Both the position numbers and the translations under genes were made by a program. A DNA stretch of 64,000 nucleotides from Pseudonocardia sp. 73-21 (GTDB lineage: Bacteria; Actinomycetota; Actinomycetes; Mycobacteriales; Pseudonocardiaceae). This document shows, one piece after another, positions 25,482 to 33,584 of the stretch; within the stretch, counting starts at the first letter, position 1; each line of letters opens with the position of its first letter. Below the pieces are notes generated by a model. That model was not told the origin of the DNA and ran no database searches. It saw nothing but the letters and a program-made list of their open reading frames with translations. The stretch covers positions 1 to 64,000 of the forward strand of contig NZ_MKVV01000020.1 of assembly GCF_001899645.1 (NCBI RefSeq), in the 5' to 3' direction.

Positions 25482-25521
25482 CGACACGACACGACACGAC
25501 ACGACACGACACGACACGACA
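25482..25521 (+). repeat. Eight tandem copies of CGACA
   Basis: Forty bases of perfect 5-bp repeats lie between the decayed USP gene and the DUF3040 gene, outside any supported gene. Prone to slippage; possibly variable between strains. Confidence 0.95.
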
Positions 25522-25793
25522 CCCGAGGGAGTACCGCCACGATGTGTACCGGAAACGGCCGCCCGCCCACCCCGCCTCAGCCCCCGCCGTCCCCGCGCGG
25601 GGGACGCACCCGAGCGGCAAGGCCATGATCGTCAGCGCCCGCCCCGTCGACGCCGGGACGCGGCCGTCCGGTCCGTTCGGCCCGCCGATCGAGGACATCT
25701 GTCGCTGCCCACGGGTGCGCCATCCGGCGGAGCATCGGATCCCACCACCAGCCACTGCCCCACCGGGCAGCACCACCTTTCCGGAGCCGACCG

Positions 25794-26102
25794 ATGCTCA
25801 GCGAACGCGACAAGCGCATTCTCCGTGAGATCGAACAGCAGTTCACGGGCGAGGAGCGCCGCCTGGCGTCGCTCACCCGAAGCGCGCAGCGGTCCGAACG
25901 CCGGCTGCATCGGGCCGCCGATGCCGCACTGATCGTCGCTGCGCTGGCCGCCGTCCTGTGCTTCGCGCTGGCCACCGCCGTCACCGTCGGCGCGGGCGCC
26001 GTGGCGATGGTTCTGTTCGTGCTGCTCGCACTGCGCAGCGGCGGAGACCGACGCACGGCGATAGCGCGTGCCTGGCAGACGGTGACACGGACCGCGCGAT
26101 GA
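25794..26102 (+). CDS. DUF3040-family small membrane protein
   Basis: 102 aa. The N-terminus MLSERDKRILREIEQQFTGE is a charged amphipathic helix typical of DUF3040, followed by a basic RSAQRSERRLHR stretch. Two adjacent hydrophobic segments lie at about residues 42-60 and 63-81. Function unknown; abundant in actinobacteria, often next to stress genes. A decayed paralogue lies at 19407-19590. The TGA stop overlaps the ATG of a later reading, but the CYTH-CHAD gene starts 101 bases on. Confidence 0.8.
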   Translation: MLSERDKRILREIEQQFTGEERRLASLTRSAQRSERRLHRAADAALIVAALAAVLCFALATAVTVGAGAVAMVLFVLLALRSGGDRRTAIARAWQTVTRTAR

Positions 26103-26134
26103 CGGGCCACCCGGGTGTCCTTCGTGGGCGTTCA

Positions 26135-26148
26135 GGGTCTTTCGGCAC
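26135..26148 (+). promoter_or_regulatory. DosR/DevR-type box before the CYTH-CHAD gene
   Basis: GGGTCTTTCGGCAC matches the GGGAC-N4-G-GCCC core except at two positions. It ends 55 bases before the CYTH-CHAD ATG, the same spacing as the better copies in this island. Confidence 0.5.
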
Positions 26149-26203
26149 GGCTGCACTCCGTTCGAACCTGGTGCGGGAGGTCGCCCGCGGGGTAGGCAGA
26201 CGC

Positions 26204-27724
26204 ATGGCTGTGACCGTGCGTGAGACCGAGCGCAAGTACGACCTCGACGAGGACGCCGCGCTCCCGCCCTGGCCCGAACCGGCCGACGCGGCCGGGTCGC
26301 AGGAGTTCGTGCTCGAGGCGATCTACTTCGACACGGCGGACCTGCGGCTCGCCGCGGACGGGGTGACCCTGCGCCGGCGCCGCGGCGGTGCCGACAGTGG
26401 ATGGCACCTCAAGCTCCCTGTCGCCGCGGACTGCCGCGACGAGATCCGGGTGGGGTTCACCCGCGGTGAGGCCGGCCGCCGCAGCCCGCAGCCGCCCGAC
26501 GAGCTCGTGCGACTGGTCCACGGTTTCACCCGGGGCAGGCCCCTGGTGCCGGTCGCCGAGCTCACGACGCGTCGCCGGCAGTGGCGGTTGACCGACGACT
26601 CCGGGCGCGGCCTGGTCACGGTCGTCGACGACCACGTCACTGCGCACACGATGGGCGTCTCGACCGAGGCCCGCTCGTGGCGGGAGGTGGAGGTGGAGCT
26701 CGACGAGGCCGGTGACACGCGCCTGCTCGACCGGTTCGACCGTCGCCTGCGCAAGGCCGGCGTCCGGCGCTCCGAAGCCCCGTCCAAGCTGGCTCGTGTT
26801 CTCGGCGACCGCATCCCCGCGGCGCGCCGTCCGGGCCCGGACCGGTCGGCGACGCTCGGTGCGGTCGTGCTCGCCTACCTGGCCGAGCAGGCCCGGGTGA
26901 TCCGCACCGGCGACCCGGCCGTGCGTCGTGAGGTTCCCGACGCGGTCCACCGGATGCGGGTCGCGACCCGGCGGATGCGCAGCGCGCTGCAGGCCTTCGG
27001 CGCCGTCGTCGACCGCGACGCCACCGGTGACCTCGCCGCCGAGCTGAAGTGGCTCGCCGCCGTGCTCGGGGTCGCCAGGGACCTGGAGGTCCTCGAAGCC
27101 CGTATCCTCGCGGCCGTTGCCGCACTGCCGGACGAGCTGGTGCTCGGCCCCGTCGCGGCGCAGGTGACGCGCTACTTCACCGGGCGGCGCGTCCTGGCCC
27201 GGGACGAGGTCCTCGCCGCCCTCGACGGCGAGCGTTATCTCGCTCTGCTCACCGCGATCGACCGCCTCCTCGACACCCCTCCGCTCACCCCGGCAGCGGG
27301 CAGGCGCGCCCGACCGCGCCTCGGCGCGTTCCTCGACCGGTCCCACCGCCGGGTCGACACCCATCTGAGGGCCGCGGAGCGACGTGGCCCCGATGTGGAA
27401 CGTGACATCCAGCTGCACGACGCCCGCAAGGCGGCGAAACGGTTGCGGTACGCCGCCGAGGCCGCCGCACCTGTTCTGGGGGAACCGGCCCGTGCGCTGA
27501 TCAGGCAGGTCAGACAGGTCCAGGAACTTCTCGGTGAGCGCCAGGACGCCATCGTGGCGCTGCCCGTGCTGCGCGAACTCGGCGCCGCTGCTGCGCTCGA
27601 GGGTGGGAACGGGTTCACCTTCGGCGTGCTCCACCAGCAGGAGCACCAGGCGCTGACCGCCACGACGTGGACACCGGTGCGGCGGGCGCTCGGACGGGCG
27701 GCCCGCGGGGCCACGGCCCGGTGA
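26204..27724 (+). CDS. CYTH-CHAD domain protein (triphosphate/polyphosphate binding)
   Basis: 506 aa from the ATG at 26204. The CYTH triphosphate-tunnel domain occupies about residues 1-205 with the ExExK signature at Glu7, Glu9 and Lys11 (RETERKYDL) and later Arg/Lys strands (LRRRRGGADSGWHLKL). The CHAD helical domain occupies about 225-505 (VHRMRVATRRMRSALQAF, LKWLAAVLGVARDLEVL, HDARKAAKRLRYAAEA), rich in conserved His and Arg that bind polyphosphate. The pair is thought to bind or process inorganic polyphosphate. Its place in a stress island suits phosphate-reserve handling. Confidence 0.92.
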   Translation: MAVTVRETERKYDLDEDAALPPWPEPADAAGSQEFVLEAIYFDTADLRLAADGVTLRRRRGGADSGWHLKLPVAADCRDEIRVGFTRGEAGRRSPQPPDELVRLVHGFTRGRPLVPVAELTTRRRQWRLTDDSGRGLVTVVDDHVTAHTMGVSTEARSWREVEVELDEAGDTRLLDRFDRRLRKAGVRRSEAPSKLARVLGDRIPAARRPGPDRSATLGAVVLAYLAEQARVIRTGDPAVRREVPDAVHRMRVATRRMRSALQAFGAVVDRDATGDLAAELKWLAAVLGVARDLEVLEARILAAVAALPDELVLGPVAAQVTRYFTGRRVLARDEVLAALDGERYLALLTAIDRLLDTPPLTPAAGRRARPRLGAFLDRSHRRVDTHLRAAERRGPDVERDIQLHDARKAAKRLRYAAEAAAPVLGEPARALIRQVRQVQELLGERQDAIVALPVLRELGAAAALEGGNGFTFGVLHQQEHQALTATTWTPVRRALGRAARGATAR

Positions 27725-27786
27725 ACCCGCACGCGGGCGCCCCGACCATCGGTCCGCTGCCCCGATCCGGGGACCGCGGGGGTCCC

Positions 27787-27800
27787 GGGTCGGAAGTCCC
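27787..27800 (-). promoter_or_regulatory. DosR/DevR-type box before 27863
   Basis: Minus-strand GGGACTTCCGACCC differs from the mycobacterial core GGGACTTCTGGCCC at two positions. It ends 62 bases before the ATG at 27863. It partly overlaps an imperfect GC-rich hairpin (27767-27789) that could end the CYTH-CHAD transcript. Confidence 0.65.
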
Positions 27801-27862
27801 TGTGCGGCGCGCGCCGTGCTGGTGACCATGACGGGAGAAGGCGCCAACCGGAAGGTGTGATC

Positions 27863-28447
27863 ATGATGTCTGCCGTCACCCGGACCGTCCCCTCCGGCGC
27901 GGATCCCGCGCCGCCGGAGTGGGACAACTCCGGCGCACTGCTGGCCATCGCGTCGCTCTACGGCGACGACGACCTCGACGACGACCTCGACGAGGATCTC
28001 GACGACCTGCTGTCCGGCGCCGCGGTGGAGTCCAGCGGTCGCGGCTCGTGGCGTCAGCGTCGCAGCCTCGGGCGACCCGTCGGGGCCGCGTGCCGGCGGC
28101 CGGGCCTCCCGTCAGGTGTTCTGGCGGGCCCGTCCGACGCGGATGCCGGTGTGGGTGCGGACGGTGCCGTCGGCGTCCACCCGCCCGATGTGCACGCCGT
28201 GGTGGTCGTAGACCTGCCTGTCGGCGCGGATCCGCCCGATGCAGATGCCGTGGTAGTCGTCCGCCCTGGTGTCCTCGAGGTTCATGGTGGTCCTTCCGTC
28301 GCGATCGGTGCTGCCCAGCGTGGTCGGCCCGGATCGGTGGGGTCAGGGCCGAAGGGCCCGATCCCGCGGAGCCGCGCGTCGCCGGTTCCCCGTCCTCCGG
28401 GCCCATCGACTCGTCACCCGGGTGCCGTCCGGTGCTACCCGGCGTGA
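27863..28447 (+). CDS. Possible acidic protein of unknown function
   Basis: ATG 27863 (or 27866) follows a GGAAGGTG ribosome site. The first 60 residues look genuine: GADPAPPEWDNSGALLAIAS, then an Asp/Glu run (GDDDLDDDLDEDLDDLLSG). The rest is probably not meaningful, because from 28112 on the opposite strand carries a well-supported gene. The real product may be shorter through an undetected frame change, or the two genes overlap tail to tail. No family was recognised. Confidence 0.35.
   Translation: MMSAVTRTVPSGADPAPPEWDNSGALLAIASLYGDDDLDDDLDEDLDDLLSGAAVESSGRGSWRQRRSLGRPVGAACRRPGLPSGVLAGPSDADAGVGADGAVGVHPPDVHAVVVVDLPVGADPPDADAVVVVRPGVLEVHGGPSVAIGAAQRGRPGSVGSGPKGPIPRSRASPVPRPPGPSTRHPGAVRCYPA
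28112..28285 (-). CDS. 57-aa beta-strand repeat protein (beta-flower-like)
   Basis: Short gene with a clear GGAAGG ribosome site 9 bases before the ATG at 28285 and a TGA at 28114-28112. The product contains three similar units: YHGICIGRIRADRQV, HHGVHIGRVDADGTV and HTGIRVGRARQNT. The pattern G-(I/V)-x-(I/V)-GR-(I/V)-x-A-D is what small beta-flower or beta-hairpin repeat proteins show (for example DSRGEHVG-type repeats). Function unknown; it probably folds as a small closed ring of hairpins or assembles into one. A DosR-type box lies 61 bases upstream. Confidence 0.75.
   Translation of the reverse strand: MNLEDTRADDYHGICIGRIRADRQVYDHHGVHIGRVDADGTVRTHTGIRVGRARQNT
28346..28359 (-). promoter_or_regulatory. 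DosR/DevR-type box before the 57-aa gene
   Basis: GGGCCGAAGGGCCC on the plus strand; minus reading GGGCCCTTCGGCCC differs from the core only by C for A at position 4. It ends 60 bases before the ATG at 28285. A weaker site (GGGACCCTGGCGAT, 28458-28471) precedes the CBS gene on the other side. Confidence 0.6.
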
Positions 28448-28517
28448 CTCCCGGACGGGGACCCTGGCGATGCGCCGCGCCGCCCGGCCGGCACCGACGA
28501 CGAAGGAGAAGACGGCC

Positions 28518-29117
28518 ATGCTGGTCCGCGACGTGATGACCCGGCCCGTGGTGACGGTCGACCCGGACACCCCGATCCGGGCGGCCGCGGCGCTGCTGAC
28601 GGGCCGCGGGTTCACCGCGCTGCCCGTCGTGGACGGCGCCGGCGAGCTCGTCGGCATCGTCACCGAGGCCGATCTGCTGCGCGGGAGGCTGCACCACGAC
28701 GCCCGCTCGCCGCTGCTGAGCGAGGAACTGACCAGGGTCGCGCCACAGCGGGTGGCCGAGGTGATGACGACCGAGGTCGTCACCGCGCTGCCCTGGACCG
28801 ACCTCGCGGACCTGGTCGAGCAGATGCGGTCGCTCGGCATCCGCTCGGTGCCGGTCGTGGACGGCGGCGTGGGGCTGGTCGGCATCGTGAGCAGGCGTGA
28901 CGCGCTGGCCACCGCGACCCGCTCGGACGTCGCGATCGAGGGCGACGTGCGGCGTCGCCTGGAGGCCTACGCAGGCCCGGGCCGGTGGCGGGTGTCCGTC
29001 GACGGGGGCCGGGTCACGCTGGCCGACGCCTTCGGCGATCCCACCGAGCAGCACGCCGCGTCGGTGGTGGCCGCCTCGGTGCGCGGGGTGCTCGACGTCC
29101 GGACGGTCACCGACTGA
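28518..29117 (+). CDS. CBS-pair protein with C-terminal BON domain
   Basis: 199 aa; GAAGGAGAAG ribosome site before ATG 28518. Two CBS motifs, at about 5-60 (RDVMTRPVVTVDPDTPIRAA, FTALPVVDGAGELVGIVTE) and 78-135 (VAEVMTTEVVTALP, IRSVPVVDGGVGLVGIVSR), form a Bateman module that binds adenine nucleotides. Residues 143-199 form a BON-like phospholipid/ligand-binding domain (IEGDVRRRLEAY, VDGGRVTLADAFG). Related to mycobacterial hypoxic response CBS proteins, which lack the BON part. Probably an energy-state sensor in the stress island. Confidence 0.9.
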   Translation: MLVRDVMTRPVVTVDPDTPIRAAAALLTGRGFTALPVVDGAGELVGIVTEADLLRGRLHHDARSPLLSEELTRVAPQRVAEVMTTEVVTALPWTDLADLVEQMRSLGIRSVPVVDGGVGLVGIVSRRDALATATRSDVAIEGDVRRRLEAYAGPGRWRVSVDGGRVTLADAFGDPTEQHAASVVAASVRGVLDVRTVTD

Positions 29118-29137
29118 TCGGACGGCACTGCGGCAGG

Positions 29138-29151
29138 GGGCCGGACGTCCC
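29138..29151 (-). promoter_or_regulatory. DosR/DevR-type box before the PRTase-hydrolase gene
   Basis: Plus-strand GGGCCGGACGTCCC, minus reading GGGACGTCCGGCCC, fits the core GGGAC-N4-G-GCCC fully. It ends 51 bases before the ATG at 29203. Confidence 0.7.
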
Positions 29152-29202
29152 TGTCGGTGCGGCGGCTCCCGTCGAACACTGGAGGTTCCGAAGGAGGCTG
29201 CC

Positions 29203-30525
29203 ATGCCGTTCGTTGATCGTGTGGAGGCGGGTCGGCGGTTGGCCGGACGGCTGACGCATCTGCGGGACGAGGACGTCGTCGTGCTCGGGTTGCCGCGGGG
29301 CGGGGTCCCGGTGGCGTTCGAGGTCGCGCGGGTGTTGGGGGCGCCGTTGGACGTGATCGTGGTGCGCAAGCTGGGGGTGCCGTCCCTGCCCGAGCTGGCC
29401 ATGGGCGCGGTCGGCGAGGACGGGGTGCTGGTCGTCGACTCCGAGACGGTGCGTCGGGCGCACGTGGGTGAGGCGGAGCTGGCTGAGCTGGAGCGTCGGG
29501 AGCGCGTGGAGGTGCAGCGGCGGGCTCAGCTGTTCCGGGCCGGCCGGCCGCGGATCCCGTTGGCCGGACGCACCGCGGTGCTGGTCGACGACGGGATCGC
29601 CACCGGGGCCACCGCACGGGCCGCCTGCCGGGTGGCCCGTGCACACGGTGCGGCGAGGGTGGTACTCGTCGCACCGGTCTGCGCTCGCGAGACCGCGATC
29701 CGGCTCCGGGACGAGGTCGACGAGTTGGACTGCCTCGAGGTGCCCGACCTGTTCGATGCGGTCGGCCGGTTCTACGTCGACTTCACCCCGACGTCGGAGG
29801 AGGAGGTGGTGGAGCTGCTGCGCCGCGCCGCCGGCGGGACACCGGCCGGCCCCGGGTCGCAGGCCCCGCCGCCCCCCGGCCGCGATGTGGAGGTGGCCGT
29901 CCCCGGTCGGTCCCTGCACGGTCACCTCACCGTGCCGGAGGGGCCCCTGGGAGTGGTCGTGTTCGCCCACGGCAGCGGCAGCGGCAGGCTCAGCCCGCGC
30001 AACCGCCGGGTCGCGGCGGTCCTGCAGCGGGCGGGCCTGGCCACGCTGCTGCTGGACCTGCTCAGCCCGCGGGAGGAGCGGGACCGGGCGAACGTCTTCG
30101 ACGTGGACCTGCTGGCCGTCCGGCTGGCCGGGGCCACGGCGTGGGTCCGTCGTCAGCCGGGCTGCGAGGGTCTGCCGGTGGCCCTCTTCGGCGCGAGCAC
30201 GGGCGCTGCCGCGGCCCTGTGGGCGGCCGCCGACCCGGACGCCGACATCGCCGCGGTGGTGTCGCGGGGTGGGCGTCCCGACATGGCAGTGCCCCGGCTC
30301 GGGCAGGTCAGGGCGCCGACCCTGCTGATCGTCGGGGGCGCCGACACGGCGGTGCTGGAGCTCAACCGCCGCGCGCTGGCCGCGATGCGCTGCGAGGCGC
30401 GACTCGCCGTGGTGCCCGGGGCCACGCACCTGTTCGAGGAGCCCGGGACGCTGGAACAGGTCGCCGACCTCGCCCGCGACTGGTTCGTCACCCACGTCAC
30501 CCCCGCGTCCCAGCCCGTCGGCTGA
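29203..30525 (+). CDS. Fusion: phosphoribosyltransferase-like + dienelactone-hydrolase-like
   Basis: 440 aa; strong AAGGAGG before ATG 29203. Residues 1-215 are a type I PRTase-fold domain (VLGLPRGGVPVAFEVA, VRKLGVP, and the PRPP loop VLVDDGIATGATARAA). Residues 228-435 are an alpha/beta hydrolase of the dienelactone hydrolase type: oxyanion FAHGSGSG, nucleophile GASTG, Asp in VGGAD and His in GATHLFEE. Same architecture and length as mycobacterial Rv0571c, a DosR-regulated protein of unknown function. Substrates unknown. Convergent with another PRTase fusion 9 bases away. Confidence 0.9.
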   Translation: MPFVDRVEAGRRLAGRLTHLRDEDVVVLGLPRGGVPVAFEVARVLGAPLDVIVVRKLGVPSLPELAMGAVGEDGVLVVDSETVRRAHVGEAELAELERRERVEVQRRAQLFRAGRPRIPLAGRTAVLVDDGIATGATARAACRVARAHGAARVVLVAPVCARETAIRLRDEVDELDCLEVPDLFDAVGRFYVDFTPTSEEEVVELLRRAAGGTPAGPGSQAPPPPGRDVEVAVPGRSLHGHLTVPEGPLGVVVFAHGSGSGRLSPRNRRVAAVLQRAGLATLLLDLLSPREERDRANVFDVDLLAVRLAGATAWVRRQPGCEGLPVALFGASTGAAAALWAAADPDADIAAVVSRGGRPDMAVPRLGQVRAPTLLIVGGADTAVLELNRRALAAMRCEARLAVVPGATHLFEEPGTLEQVADLARDWFVTHVTPASQPVG

Positions 30526-30534
30526 CGGGCGCGG

Positions 30535-32520
30535 TCACACCGCGAAGGGGTAGGTCTCGGGGACCTCGCCGGCCTCCCAGTGCACGGTCCGCTCCAACGG
30601 CTCGACCGCGCGGGTCTCGTCGATGTGGATCACCGCGTCGAACTGGTCGGACACGCGGGCGTGGAAGTAGTGGCTGGCACGCTCGCTCTCGGGCCGGTAG
30701 ACCACCCCGATCGCGCGCTCCAGCCGGGCCGCGCGCAGCACCTCCGCCGCGTGCGGTGACGTGGCGAAGGAGAGGAGGAACTCCGGCGCCCCCACCTCGT
30801 GCAGCAGCGCCTCGACGCTGCCGGGCAGGGCGGGGCGCACGTCCCGGCGCAGGGCCGGGCTGCCCCAGTCCTGGGCCGCGGTGACGGTGCCGGTGTAGGT
30901 GGTGAACCCGATGCTGCGGCAGTCCCGGCCGTGGCGCTCGCGCACCAGCTGACCGACGGTGAGCTCACCGCGGACCGCGGCCTCCGTCGCGCGGGCGTCG
31001 CCGATGTGGGAGTTGTGCTCCCACACCACGATGCGCACCGGCTCCCCGTGCCGGCGGGTGAGGTGCGCCTCCACGGCGTCGAGGGTGTCGGCCATGTGCC
31101 GGTCCCGCAGGTTCCACGACTCGGCACGGCCGGCGTACATGGTGCGGTAGTACTCGGCGGCGTTGCGGACCGTGACGGCGTTGCGTTCGGCGTGGAAGAG
31201 CGCGTCGGCGGCCGGCTGCCCGTCGCGCCGCGCATAGTCCAGCGCGTGCCGGTTCAGGTCGGCGAGCTGCTCGACCACCTCGCGCTCGCACGTCTCACCC
31301 GCTCCGAACGCGGCGGCGAAACGGTAGGCCTGACCGTCCCCGGTGCCGTGGTGGTCGAAGCAGGCGTAGCGGTCGCGGGCGCGCTGCGCGGCGTCCGGGT
31401 CCACGCCCTCCAGGTAGGAGATCACCTCGGCCATCGACCGGTAGAGGCTGTAGAGGTCGAGCCCGAAGAAGCCGACGCCGTGACCGGCGGCGAGACCGCT
31501 GTTGTGCTCCCGCAGCCAGCCGACGAACTCCAGGACGGCGGCGTTGCGCCACATCCAGGTGGGGAAGCGCTCGAACCCGCGCAGCGCCTCCTCGGCGATC
31601 CGGTCGTCGCCGACGCCGCGGACGTAGCGGTCCACCCGGTGCGCGTCGGGCCAGTCCGCCTCGACCGCGACCGCACAGAACCCCTTCTCCTCCACCAGGC
31701 GCCGGGTGATGGCGGCGCGCGCGGCGTAGAACTCGTGGGTGCCGTGGCTGGCCTCCCCGAGCAGCACGATCCGGGCGTCACCCACGAGTTCGAACAGGGC
31801 GTCGTCGGGCGGCACCCCGTCGCGGGTGGGCACCGCCGCGGCCCGCAGCACCGCCGCGGGGTCGGGCGGAGCAGGGCGGGCCGGGGCGCCGAGCAGCGCC
31901 CGCACCTCGTCGTCACCGGTCTCGGTGAAGTCCCAGTAGGACCGGCCGACGGCGTGGAAGGGCGTGGGGGTGGTGGCGCACACCAGGTCGTCGACGACCG
32001 CAGCGAGCTCGCGGCAGGTGGACTGCGGCGCGGCCGGCACGGCGACGACGATCCGGGCCGGTCCGAGCCTGCGCAGCGCCTCGACCGCCGCATACATGGT
32101 GGAGCCGGTCGCGAGGCCGTCGTCCACCACGATGACGGTGCGCCCGGCCACGTCGGGGGCGGGGCGGTCGCCCCGGTAGGCCCGCTCGCGACGCAACAGC
32201 TCCCGGCCCTCCCGCTCGGCCACCCGCCGGATGGCGTCGGTGCCGACCCGCATCCCGCGCACGACGTCGTCGTCGATCACGACCACGCCGTCACCGGCGA
32301 CGGCCCCCATCGCCAGCTCCGGGTGGCCCGGGACCCCGAGCTTGCGGGCCACCAGCACGTCCAGCGGAGCGCCGAGCGCCGTCGCGACCTCGTGGGCCAC
32401 CGGCACACCACCGCGGGCCAGTCCGAGGACCACCAGACCGGGCTCGTCGCGGTAGTGGGCCAGCAGCCCGGCCAGGACCCGCCCGGCGTCGCGGCGGTCG
32501 CGGAACACGTGGTCGGACAT
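30535..32520 (-). CDS. Fusion: phosphoribosyltransferase-like + erythromycin-esterase-like
   Basis: 661 aa. Residues 1-215 form a PRTase-like domain very similar to the N-half of the convergent neighbour ([27 protein letters not shown] loop [17 protein letters not shown]). Residues 225-661 are an EreA-like esterase fold: [13 protein letters not shown] (catalytic His and Glu), [14 protein letters not shown] and [11 protein letters not shown] (His). Matches mycobacterial Rv2030c, which is expressed with hspX under DosR. Esterase-fold homology is not evidence of macrolide resistance. It starts 27 bases after the USP stop, so the two form one operon. Confidence 0.9.
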   Translation of the reverse strand: MSDHVFRDRRDAGRVLAGLLAHYRDEPGLVVLGLARGGVPVAHEVATALGAPLDVLVARKLGVPGHPELAMGAVAGDGVVVIDDDVVRGMRVGTDAIRRVAEREGRELLRRERAYRGDRPAPDVAGRTVIVVDDGLATGSTMYAAVEALRRLGPARIVVAVPAAPQSTCRELAAVVDDLVCATTPTPFHAVGRSYWDFTETGDDEVRALLGAPARPAPPDPAAVLRAAAVPTRDGVPPDDALFELVGDARIVLLGEASHGTHEFYAARAAITRRLVEEKGFCAVAVEADWPDAHRVDRYVRGVGDDRIAEEALRGFERFPTWMWRNAAVLEFVGWLREHNSGLAAGHGVGFFGLDLYSLYRSMAEVISYLEGVDPDAAQRARDRYACFDHHGTGDGQAYRFAAAFGAGETCEREVVEQLADLNRHALDYARRDGQPAADALFHAERNAVTVRNAAEYYRTMYAGRAESWNLRDRHMADTLDAVEAHLTRRHGEPVRIVVWEHNSHIGDARATEAAVRGELTVGQLVRERHGRDCRSIGFTTYTGTVTAAQDWGSPALRRDVRPALPGSVEALLHEVGAPEFLLSFATSPHAAEVLRAARLERAIGVVYRPESERASHYFHARVSDQFDAVIHIDETRAVEPLERTVHWEAGEVPETYPFAV

Positions 32521-32547
32521 GACGACTCCTTGCTCGGTGTACGGACG

Positions 32548-33435
32548 TCAGCCCCCGCTCACGAGGGCGACGGGGCAGTGCGCGTAGTGCAGGACGGCGT
32601 GGCCGACCGAGCCCAACGGCCCCACGGTGTCGCCGGCCCGTCCGTGCCGCCCGACGACGAGCAGCGAAGCGCCCGCGGCCGCGCCGAACAGGGCCCGGGC
32701 GGGACGGTCGAGGCACACGATGCGCCGGACCGCCAGGTCGGGATGGCGGTCGCGCGCTGTGGCGAGGTACGACTCCAGCAGGGCGTCGGCGTCCCGGCGG
32801 GCCCGAACACGGTCGATCCCCGGTGCGCCGGTCCCGGCCAGCGCGTCGAGCGGCAGGTCCGACCAGGCGTGCACGGCCACGAGCTCGCGTCCGCGCGCCG
32901 CCGCGTGGTCGGCGGCGAACCGGACGACGTGACCGGTGACCGCCGAGCCGTCCACACCCACCACGACGGGTCCGTCCGGGCCTGCGGCGCCGAGGTCGCG
33001 CACGACCACCAGCGGTGCGGTGACCCGCCGGGCCAGCTCAGCGGCGCTCGAACCCAGGAGCACCGTGGCGACCCCGCTCTGACCGGAGGCGCCGAGCACC
33101 AGTGACGCGGCGCCCTGCGCGAGCCGGTCGAGCATCTCGACCGGACGGCCCGACACCAGCTCGCCCTGGACGTCGATCCCCGGTGCGAGGACCCGGCACC
33201 GCGCGACCGCCGACTGCAGCAGCCCCGACGCCGTCGCACGCAGGTGCGCGCCGTCGATCGTGCCCGGCGGAAGCGCGAGCCCGGCGAGCTCCGGCATCGA
33301 CGGGCGCACGCAGACCGCGAGCCGCAGGGGCCGGCCGGTCGTCACCGCCTCGTCGGTCGCCCACAGTGCGGCCCGTGCGGCGGCGGCCGATCCGTCGACA
33401 CCGACCAGCACGGACCGCTGCGTCTGTTCCGCCAT
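32548..33435 (-). CDS. Double universal stress protein
   Basis: 295 aa from ATG 33435, with GGGAGGTGG upstream that decides this start over longer frames. Two USP domains (about 5-148 and 156-295), each with the ATP-binding pattern G-2x-G-9x-G-S/T: VLGASGQSGVATVLLGSS and VVGRHGRAGDTVGPLGS, and VGVDGS at both N-termini. Size and layout match mycobacterial DosR-regulated double USPs such as Rv2623 and Rv2005c, which bind ATP and slow growth. Operon with the PRTase-esterase gene. DosR-type box 55 bases upstream. Confidence 0.93.
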   Translation of the reverse strand: MAEQTQRSVLVGVDGSAAAARAALWATDEAVTTGRPLRLAVCVRPSMPELAGLALPPGTIDGAHLRATASGLLQSAVARCRVLAPGIDVQGELVSGRPVEMLDRLAQGAASLVLGASGQSGVATVLLGSSAAELARRVTAPLVVVRDLGAAGPDGPVVVGVDGSAVTGHVVRFAADHAAARGRELVAVHAWSDLPLDALAGTGAPGIDRVRARRDADALLESYLATARDRHPDLAVRRIVCLDRPARALFGAAAGASLLVVGRHGRAGDTVGPLGSVGHAVLHYAHCPVALVSGG

Positions 33436-33489
33436 CGCCACCTCCCGGGGATGGGTCGTAGTCTCACTCGAGGTGTGCCTCGCGCCCCA

Positions 33490-33503
33490 GGGCCGAGAGA
33501 CCC
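33490..33503 (-). promoter_or_regulatory. DosR/DevR-type box before the USP operon
   Basis: Minus-strand GGGTCTCTCGGCCC differs from the GGGAC-N4-G-GCCC core at one position. It ends 54 bases before the USP start codon. Confidence 0.6.
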
Positions 33504-33584
33504 CTGTTGCCGGCGCCACGGCCCGCGCGCAGCCGGTCCTCCCGAGAAGGCCCCGGCGGGAGGCAAGTGCCGGCGCACGGCTCA

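Noticed and set aside
2829-25521. CRISPR arrays at the short tandem repeats
   Set aside because: Units are 5-15 bp, directly adjacent without spacers, and two arrays encode protein repeats; no cas genes are present.
27744-27754. GACC-ATC-GGTC palindrome before 27863 as a further regulatory site
   Set aside because: It does not match the box spacing and could arise easily in GC-rich DNA; the neighbouring GGGACTTCCGACCC is the better candidate.
30535-32520. Macrolide resistance by an erythromycin esterase
   Set aside because: The esterase-like domain is fused to a PRTase domain as in dormancy-regulon proteins of mycobacteria, and sits in a stress island; resistance is not supported.
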